IMG/VR virus record: IMGVR_UViG_3300021964_000091
Location: 1 to 54,428 of that record
Direction: 5' to 3' (one strand)
Origin: a virus
DNA length: 54,428 bases
Shown here: piece by piece, positions 30,081 through 39,300 of the stretch
Layout of the letters: every line of letters starts with the position of its first letter
Numbering within the stretch: the first letter of the stretch is position 1
Notes under the pieces: model-generated
Database searches by the model: none
Told to the model about the DNA's origin: nothing
What the model saw: the letters and a program-made list of their open reading frames with translations, nothing else
Position numbers and translations under genes: made by a program

Positions 30081-32936
30081 ATGAACACGTTGGAGTTTCT
30101 TCAGCGAGTCCTGCCGGACGAAGGATACTATGTTACTACTGTCATCAACCCTAATGGGAGACAGCAAGGATTCTTCAACACGGTAGAGGAACTCGCAAAA
30201 ATATGTGAGAGATTAGATAAGACAAATAATAATACTTACTTTGCTATCTCCGCATTTAGAGAAAAGGGTAATAGAAAACAGGATAACGTCAGGGCTACCA
30301 AGGTAGTAGCTATTGATGTTGACTGTGGTGAATCAAAACCATTTCCTTCTTGGAAGGAAGGGCTTGTAGCACTAGGTAAATTTGTAGATGAACTGAGTTT
30401 ACCTAAACCTATGATAATCCATTCGGGTAATGGGCTACATGTATACTGGGTATTAGAAGAAGAACTAGAACCCGAAGAATGGAAACCTCTAGCCGAAGCT
30501 ATGAAGCAGGCGGCTATCTCAAAAAAGTTTGAAATCGATGCAGGACTTACCGCTAATAGTGCGTTGGTCTTACGTCCTGTAGGAACACACAATCCTAAGA
30601 ACGGCAACGAGGTGAAGTTGTTGGTGGATGCTGAGCCTGTCAAAAGTTTGACACTCAAGGATAAGCTATCTTATTACTACAAAGCACCCGCTGCAGCTCA
30701 CGAAGGTCACACTCGTGACAACACATTGTTAGACAACTTAGCAGTTAAGAAAGAGTTTCCTCCTGCTGTTGGGTCTGTTGTTGCTAGTAAGTGTAAACAG
30801 ATTGAATGGGCTGTCGATAACCAAGACAAAGTAGATGAACCATTATGGTATGACTTAATCGGAGTCGCCGCATACTGCGTTGATCCTGAGAACACAGCGT
30901 TAGAATGGAGTAAAGGTCATACTAAATACAGTGAGAAGGATACCATACAGAAACTTACTCACTGGAGAGAGTCCGCTACTGGCCCGGCAACATGTCAGAA
31001 GTTCGAGAATGATAGACCGAATGGATGCCGTGGTTGTAAATACAAAGGCAAGATTGGATCACCTGCTAGATTAGGTGTTCAATATCAAGAAGTAGCTGTA
31101 TCACAGGAAGCACCTGATACAGATGCAAACTCTATCCCAATTCCAAAACCATTCAAACGTACTAGAGATGGTATCAAAGTTACCATTGATGACACTGATA
31201 TAGATGTCTGTAAGTTTGATATATATCCTGTAGCTTATGGTTATGATGAATCATTAGGCTATGAGACTGTTAGATTCCACTGGCATAGAACACACATTGG
31301 ATGGACAGAACTTGTTTTACGACAAGCGTACCTAACAGAAGGCAACCGAGAATTTGCTACAGCAATAGCAGATCAAGGGATAGTGTTATATAACAAAAGA
31401 CAAACGGAGTATTTTCAGCTTATGTTACGATCATATATGGACGAGCTGAGACAAATCCGTAAGATGACTAACCTGTATTCCACTATGGGTTGGAAAGAAA
31501 AGAACACGGCATTTGTCTTAGGCAACACTTTAATAAGACGCGATGCCGATGGCATTGTGAATGAAGAAACAATTAACCTTGCGTCTACAGTTCAAAGACA
31601 AGGCGCAGAGTTATACAATCTCAAGGGTTCATTAGAACAGTGGATTGCACTCACCAGCATACTAGAGAAAGGACATTTGTACACACATATGTTTGCACTA
31701 GGTGTTGGATTCTCTGCACCACTTTATAATTTTACTGGACTCAAAGGTTTGACTGTGTCCCTTTACGGCCCTACCGGAGGTGGTAAAACCCTCGCACAGT
31801 ATTGGGCGCAGTCAATTTATGGTAACCCTGACAAGCTACATTTTGCGGCTAAGTATACGCAGAATAGTTTGTTCACTAGGCTAGGGACTTACGCCAACTT
31901 ACCTCTGACTATCGATGAGGTAACTATGATGAACGATAAGGAAGTCGGTGACTTCTGTTATTGGGTATCACAAGGTAGAGATAAGGCTAGGCTTAACCGT
32001 AATGCAGAGGAACGTGATGCTAAGACATGGGCTACACCTGTTATAGTATCCACCAACAAGTCTCTACAAAGTAAGCTGATTGCTTCTGGTCTGGATACAG
32101 ATGCACAGATGGCTAGATTACTAGAACTTACCATCCCTGCTACACCTATATTCACTAGAGGAACAGATGTTGGTAAAAAAATATACGAGTCTATCCATGC
32201 AAACTACGGTCATGTAGGTAGAATATTTCTAAAGAAGTTAGTAGAGATGGGCGAGGAAGGTATATCCGCCGTTATTGCTGAAGCATCACAGAACTTTAGA
32301 AAGAAATATAAAGCTAACTTCTCAGGTCAAGAACGGTATTGGGAACAAGCAATCATCTTATCAGACTTAGCTATGTCATTAGCTGATGAATGGAATCTAA
32401 TACAGTTTGATTATCACCAGTCGACTGAGTGGGTATTGTCTCAGATTGGCGCTATCCGTAGAACAGTTCAAGAGAATCAGGTTGATGCGTTTGATCTGAT
32501 AGCAGAATACATGGCTGACTCTGCTGATTCACAAGTAACAATCATGCACACATCAGGTCAGAAACCACAGCCTGATTTCAGTCGTATGCCTAGAAACGAT
32601 ATCCGTGTACGTCTTGATGTCTATCGTAAATCAGCGGCAGACCCGTTTGATAAAGGCACGATGATGATAGACCGTACTCATTTCCGTAAGTGGTTATCAG
32701 TACGCGGAGCTGACTACAAGACATTCAAACAGGAACTTACTGAGGAGAATGCAGTTGCTACTCCTAAGTCAGAGAAAGCATCAATGGGTAAAGATACACC
32801 AGTTAAACTAGCACAGACTTATGTGATTGGTTTAAACCTGACTCACCCACGCTTTCAAAACTTATTAGAGAATGCTGATGTAGCGGCTGATGACTTAGCT
32901 TATGGTCAATTACAGGTGGTGAAGAATGATTCTTGA
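30081..32936 (+). CDS. Primase-helicase (AEP primase plus DUF927-type ATPase)
   Basis: 951 aa. N-terminal AEP primase: DVD at 79-81 (VVAIDVDCG), the SGNGLHVYW motif at 115-123 with His120, and LRPVGTHNPKN near 190. The middle has a Cys-rich stretch (CQKFENDRPNGCRGCKYKG) that may bind zinc. The C-terminal DUF927-like P-loop domain has Walker A GPTGGGKT at 563-570 and Walker B LTIDEVTMM. It combines priming and helicase in one protein, as in many phages that lack separate ones. Provides replisome function with PolA. Confidence 0.85.
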   Translation: MNTLEFLQRVLPDEGYYVTTVINPNGRQQGFFNTVEELAKICERLDKTNNNTYFAISAFREKGNRKQDNVRATKVVAIDVDCGESKPFPSWKEGLVALGKFVDELSLPKPMIIHSGNGLHVYWVLEEELEPEEWKPLAEAMKQAAISKKFEIDAGLTANSALVLRPVGTHNPKNGNEVKLLVDAEPVKSLTLKDKLSYYYKAPAAAHEGHTRDNTLLDNLAVKKEFPPAVGSVVASKCKQIEWAVDNQDKVDEPLWYDLIGVAAYCVDPENTALEWSKGHTKYSEKDTIQKLTHWRESATGPATCQKFENDRPNGCRGCKYKGKIGSPARLGVQYQEVAVSQEAPDTDANSIPIPKPFKRTRDGIKVTIDDTDIDVCKFDIYPVAYGYDESLGYETVRFHWHRTHIGWTELVLRQAYLTEGNREFATAIADQGIVLYNKRQTEYFQLMLRSYMDELRQIRKMTNLYSTMGWKEKNTAFVLGNTLIRRDADGIVNEETINLASTVQRQGAELYNLKGSLEQWIALTSILEKGHLYTHMFALGVGFSAPLYNFTGLKGLTVSLYGPTGGGKTLAQYWAQSIYGNPDKLHFAAKYTQNSLFTRLGTYANLPLTIDEVTMMNDKEVGDFCYWVSQGRDKARLNRNAEERDAKTWATPVIVSTNKSLQSKLIASGLDTDAQMARLLELTIPATPIFTRGTDVGKKIYESIHANYGHVGRIFLKKLVEMGEEGISAVIAEASQNFRKKYKANFSGQERYWEQAIILSDLAMSLADEWNLIQFDYHQSTEWVLSQIGAIRRTVQENQVDAFDLIAEYMADSADSQVTIMHTSGQKPQPDFSRMPRNDIRVRLDVYRKSAADPFDKGTMMIDRTHFRKWLSVRGADYKTFKQELTEENAVATPKSEKASMGKDTPVKLAQTYVIGLNLTHPRFQNLLENADVAADDLAYGQLQVVKNDS

Positions 32937-33372
32937 AGCCGCCACTGCAATGATATGTATGGCTCACGCCATATACTTTGAAGCTAGGTCTGAGTCTACT
33001 GCGGCACAACTTGCTGTGGCACATGTAATCTTTAATAGGGTTGAAGACCCTAGGTTTCCTAACACTGTGTGTGAGGTTGTAACCGAAGGATTACGCCACG
33101 GTTCAGGTGTAATGAAAAGACATAAGTGCCAGTTCAGTTTCTATTGCGACGGAAAACCCGAACAAATTTCCGAACAAATAGCATACAGAAAAGCAGAGTT
33201 AATAGCATACTCAGCCTTAGATACTTACGCACAGTATGATATTACTGATGGAGCCACACATTATCATGCTGATTATGTGGCACCTGCATGGGCTACCGCA
33301 GATAGATTTACTAAGACTACTTGTATAGATAAACATTGTTTCTATAGATTAGAAACTACTGCAAATCGCTAG
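32926..33372 (+). CDS. SleB-type cell wall hydrolase
   Basis: 148 aa; last plus-strand gene. The pattern YFEARSESTAAQLAVAHVIFNRVEDPRFPNTVCEVV and KCQFSFYCDG matches the Hydrolase_2 (SleB/CwlJ) family, with the catalytic Glu in FEARSE. The C-terminus has DGATHYHADYVAPAWA, typical of the family. No signal peptide stands out, although residues 1-16 are mildly hydrophobic. It is a second cell wall enzyme, distinct from the GH108 endolysin at 49566. Its 3' end overlaps the opposing 2672-aa gene by 17 bp. Confidence 0.85.
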   Translation: MILEAATAMICMAHAIYFEARSESTAAQLAVAHVIFNRVEDPRFPNTVCEVVTEGLRHGSGVMKRHKCQFSFYCDGKPEQISEQIAYRKAELIAYSALDTYAQYDITDGATHYHADYVAPAWATADRFTKTTCIDKHCFYRLETTANR

Positions 33373-36300
33373 GGTCTATACCATATAGTTGCATTAGATC
33401 ATCGATCTCCTGCCTGATATTCTTAGGCGCAAACTTCTTATATCGTAGGATAGTTGGGTTCTTAGCCGCATTGTATGAACGGTTAGCAGACCTAATGAAT
33501 CCTTTGAACTCAAACTCTGTACCTTTATGGTATCGGTTATGCTCGTTCACATCCTGAATAATTCTGTTCATTTCTGCTACATCATTATTTAATTTAGCTT
33601 TTACATATTGCTGAGTGTAAGCCATCTTAAGTGATTTCACATAAGCATCAGTATGTTTTCCTATCCTAACCACATCATTCTGCAGCGTAGCGATTGCAGG
33701 ATAGAAGCCCATCATACGAGCAATAGCAGTCGTTAATGGTACTTCGTTAGAGATTACATTACCTTTGGAATTGGTAATCCTTCCATCGTTTAGATATGTC
33801 CAACCATCAGCCATACCTCGGACTGCTGATACAGGAGAATCACGCAGGATATCTACAAAGTTTGTAGTGTCATCCTTAAGTCCTAATACTTCAGCACCAT
33901 ACTTAGCTAGTTGACCACCTGTAGCAAACATACCTTGGATACCGTTATATACAGGGCCAAGGAAGTTCTCAGCTTCACGCCATGGGTCTGCACCTGCTTT
34001 AAGTGCGCCTGATAGTGGGATCAAATCACCAAAACCTAGTCGAGTAGATATGGTTGCACCAGTGAATCGGTCTATGAAACCACGCATTAATACTTGTGAT
34101 GACCCCGGATACACACTGTCAAAGAACGTGGCAAGTTCTTTCTCTATGCTTGCCATCTTAATACCGAACATCTGAGCAAGAGTATCAACCAAATCCATTA
34201 GGTCATCTGCAAATGGTAGTCCTTTCAATCCTGATGCAAACAGTAGCATACCTAGGAATATTGCACGTTCCTTAGTAGCCATTCCTCTCATCAACTGAAC
34301 GCTGATAATAACGAATTGTTTATACATAAATACATATTGGAGTACGTTACCACGAGCCATCTCTGGTCGGTTATACATAGCGTATTCACCTTGAGATGTG
34401 TTCACAGCTTTACGTCCAAATTCTGACGCACGTTCCTGTGCTTCAGCTTGTGTAGCACCTGCCGCTAGTTGTCTTTCTCTTTCAAGTCTATAAGCCGCCA
34501 TGAATGTAGTTCTACGGTTCATCTGCTCTGTGTAAGAGAACATAGACATCCATGCTTTAATAGCAGATGCAGTCTTATTACTATTCACACCACCCCTAGC
34601 AGTACCTACTAGTGCATTGAATTGTGCCGCTTGTAGTACGCCTTCTGCTGTAGCATCTCGTAAGGCTATGGCTTCGTCTTCTGATAGACCATGTTTCTGC
34701 TGTAGTTCTGTGTTGTTAGCAACCTCATTAACATAACTATAATTAGCAAGATTCTTATTCCACATATTACCTGATGATCTCATCATGGCTGCTGCCGATA
34801 AAGTCATACCAAATCCACCACCATAACCACGTTTAGGGTTATAGGTACTTAGATAAGGGATAGAGTGGGTTACCATTGAGATGGCGTTAATAGCTGCTGT
34901 AGCTACTGATCCACCCAACTGGAATAAGACAGCAAACAATTTGAAACGAGAACCGACTTCACCTGACAACATATCTTCTGTTGACTGATCGATGTTAGCC
35001 GCGTCAGAGTACCAAGCAAGAAGTCGTTTAGCTTCTTCTCTATAGTTTTCACCTCGGCCTTCAGTCTGTGCTTTTTTAGACTGTCTGGTTCCATCACCAT
35101 TTGCTTTACCATATAGATTAACAGTTTTACTTCTACCTACATCAGCACTGTATTGGTACATAGCTGCATAAGCATCGTATTCTTGGCGAGCAATCTTAAT
35201 TCTTTCAGGGTTACCCTGTCTTTCTGCTCTGAGCATAGCATCTTCAAGACGCTTAAGTTTCTCAGGGTTACCTCTCCACATGCTGTTATCAAGCATGATT
35301 CGATTTAGTTTGTGGCGATAAAAAGTCTTACCGGCAATATGACCTTGAGTCTCAAGATGCTCGGATACACTACGAACTACGTCAGTATCCCATCCTGCTA
35401 CGCCTGAACGTTGTAGGCTACGTCTTGCTCGTTCACCCTGTTTAGTCAAGGCAACAACAATACGCTCACGTTCTTGTGGAGTAATATTAACACTCAATCT
35501 CTGCAATACATCTACGAACTCACTTAGGTTTACTGTGTGAGTCATAGGTTGTGACTGTCTAGCTGTACCAAACTCAGCTTCAAATGTTACTTTAACTTCG
35601 TTTCCGTCGTTATCTAGAACAGTAAACTGTTTACCACCGAATGATTCATCTAAAGCACGTTGAATTTCTCTAGCATCTGCACGACTATTTACTTGGTAGT
35701 AAGGCATAGAACTCTTGTATGCCTCGTCCATATTAACTGCTTTGCCATTAGCCATAGCTTTAACCATGACCTGATACTTACCACGTCTAGTGAATGGTAC
35801 ATATGCACCCATGATAGTACGCTTAGCTAGGAACTCAGCATTAGCATTCTTAACATCTAACAGGTAGATATTCTGGATTGCATTAGTAATATTGTAGGCT
35901 TGGTTCTCACTTAATCCCAACGCATTAAGTCTTTCTAGACCATCAATAATATCTTGGAACTCATCACCTTGGAACTGCTCTGTATTATCAGTGCCTGCTT
36001 TCCAGTCATTAAGTTTGTTTTGATTCCACATTGCACGGTTGATAGCCGCAATAAAGGTCTTAGCTTTCTCAATAGATGCTTCTTTATACTTAAGACCTGC
36101 GCCTTCCTGAACCGCACCTTCTTTATAAAGACGTGTGTATTCATCAATAACTCTACGCAGAGTCTGTATTTCTACAGTAGTAGGAGCGTTACCAGCAGAC
36201 CCAACAACATTTTTAAATCCTTCCAGTGCTTCGTTCTTCTGATCTAATGCAGCACCAAGGTTGGCTTCAAGCACATCAAGTGCAGCTTGGTTTACCGCAG

Positions 36301-39300
36301 CCCTTTGTTCTTGGTAGATACGCCACACATTATCAGTAATAGCAAACGCAGGTTTGTAGACAGAAGGTTGTGTGTTCTCTTGTCCTTCAACAATATCTAG
36401 TACTACTTCAATACCGTTAGTAAATTCATCTCTAGTTACTTCTCCTGCCTGCCTGATTCTTTCAAAAGCATTAGGATCAATAACAATATTTCCGTTAGCG
36501 TCAGCTACAGCAAGGTTAGGCATATCACGAATCATTTGTTCCGTGGTTGCTTTACCTTTAAACAATGCTGCATAAGCTAGTAGTTCACCAGCTTGTTGTA
36601 GTTCTTCAGTAGTAGGGCCTCCACCAAATCCAAACCATTCAGGTGTGTGAGAGAAGGCAGTAAGTTTTTCATACTCAGCATGTAGTCGTTTAACCCTAGC
36701 TGACTGTTGTTGGAAAATCTTAAATACTTCTGAAAGACCTTCACTACGCAAAGCCATATTATCTAGAGTCTGTACTTTCTCTAAGGCTTCACCTAACCAG
36801 TTTGCTAGGTCTCTAGTATTAGTTACATCTTTAGCTCGTTTAGCTAGTTCAGATACACCTGTAAAACTACCATACTGACCTGCTTTCTTATTCAAACCAA
36901 ACTGGCTGAACAATGTAGAAGCTAGGTCAGCACGGTCATCTTCAAGGGAGAAGCGTCCATACATGCTGTCCTGTGTTAGTCTTTCTAAGTTTTTACTTAG
37001 CTGTCGACCATTGACAAAGAATCCGCCACCTGAGCGTAAGTTTCTACGAGATTGACTAATCAGGTACCGGGACATGTCATCACCGAACGTAACCCCAAAC
37101 TTGTTGAGGAAGTTCTTAACAGCAGCCCAAAATCTGGCTACGAAATGTACATCCATATAGGCCGCAGCATCAGCCATTGCTTCTTCAATAGCCTCGTGCA
37201 TATCCATACCTGCTTCCATCTTACGATCAGCAACAGCACGGATATGGCCTTCAGTTCTATAAATATCTCTGAGGATAGCATTGAGCCTTCTGTCAGGCAT
37301 GAATGCTCTAAATCCAAAGTGACCTAGTGTTTCGTGGGCTACAACAAACTGAACCTGTTGCTCAGTTTTAGCGTAGTCAGCAAAGATAATAATCTGGTCA
37401 CCAACTGAGAAACCTACAGCCGGTGTAGTTTCAAAGTCAGGTCGGCTACGCATAGCCCTGTTAAATAACTCAGGGTTAGTTTGTCTAAGTTCTGCCACAT
37501 TCTGAACAACAGTGACAGTTGGTTTAATCTTAAGACCTTTAAGAACCTTGTTAACAATTAATTTAATCTTACCTTTAGGCACAGGGTTTTGGATTACAGA
37601 ACCATCTTCTGCTCTGTAGAAGTTACCATCTTCATCATCAAACGCACCAAACATTTCATCGTCACTCTTACTACGAGTATCCAATGTCATTTCTTCGGCT
37701 TGTCTTAATGCTTCTAGTTGTTCTCTTTCACGCTCAGCAGCTTTAAGTCTTGCTGCTTTCATTTGAGCCTGACGTTCTTTCAACTGTTCTTGGGTATATT
37801 CCTTAGTAGTAGGTACAAGCCTACCATCACCTGACCCTACAAGTTTAAGTTCACCGTTCTCATTAAAGTATTCTTTAAGCTTAGGCCCTCTACCCATACG
37901 ATATTCAGGGTCTGCTTTAGCAAACAACTGGTTAAGCCTAATAATTTCTTTAGAATTTCTACGCTTAATTTGGTTAATTGCTTGATCTCTAATCTGTAGA
38001 TCAATCTGTTTCTCAAGCTCTTGACTTGCAGCAAACTGCACCTGCTCTGAAGTTTCCTCAATAACAGCAGGTTCTTGAACTTGTTCTTGTTCTACCTGAG
38101 CGATTGGTTCTGCTACAACCTCTGCTTGTTTAGCTTTATACCACTTAGGCATTGCTCTCATTGGAGCTTTAATAGCATCTAATAGATTACGCTGAGCACC
38201 AAAGGTTACCCATGCTTTATCCTTACCACGATAAGTTCCTGTAAGATTGTCGTTTAGATTCGCGCCAGCAACAAAGGCTTCATCAATAGCTTTCCATTGT
38301 TTCTCACTAAATTGAGTGTTGTTTATATAAGCTAATGCTCTGTCTCTAATACTAAGACCACCACCTGCGGTTTTCTTACCGAGGTTAGAATCAGTATTAA
38401 ACAGTGCATAATCAAGAATAGTTTCAGCTGCGTATGCAAAAGTGGTTGCATCAGTGGCAGTATCAAAAAAGGTTACCGCTTCCTCTAGTTCTTGTAGAGG
38501 AGTTAGTTCCATATCAGCACGAGCTTTGTCATAAATTTCTTTAGTCTGCTCGTAAGTAATAGAACCACTATTTACTAGCTGTTCAAACTCTTGCCTCTGT
38601 GCAGCAGGGATATCATCAAGTGGGATATCTGTAACACCCATGTCTTCCCATGCTTCATACGGAGAATCGTATGCAGTTACACTAGATACGGCGGCTTCTT
38701 CTTTGACAGCGGGTCTGCTATCCTGTTGCCTTTCTTGTTGTGCTTGATCTGTTGGTTGCGGAGTTTGTTCTTGTTTAGCTCTTTGCTCTGCAACTTGTTC
38801 CGTGATCTGTTCTTGGCTAGCAATCTCGCTCGCTTTCGTTTTTCTGAGTCGCTGAGCTTTCCTACCCGTTGTGGTAGTTGTCTGTTCTCCGGTGTCTCTG
38901 ACTCGAATTGGTTCGCCAGCTTGGGGTTGTTCGCGTACATCCACTTCCGCTGGGCTTCGCTCTTGAACGGCATCTTCACCCCTCCTTAATGTTGTAGCCG
39001 CAGGAGCTACAGGAGCTGCAGGCTCGTCAAAAGGTAGTGTCAGTTGACCAGCGGCTTCTAGTTCAGCGGCAGTTGGTTGTTGTGGTTCTGCAGCGACAGG
39101 TTGTGGCTGTCTCTGTAACCTTCTCAATCCGTATGGAACAGCAAACCCCGGCAGACTTGGCTGCACAGGTTCTCTAGCTGCTGATACCATTGGCATCTTA
39201 AGCTGAGCATTTTCCTCAGCTAATCTTTCATTCTCTGCAATAATCTGTTCGATCCTTGCAGTTTCTAATTCTTTAATCTGTTGTTCTTGACGCTGACGTA

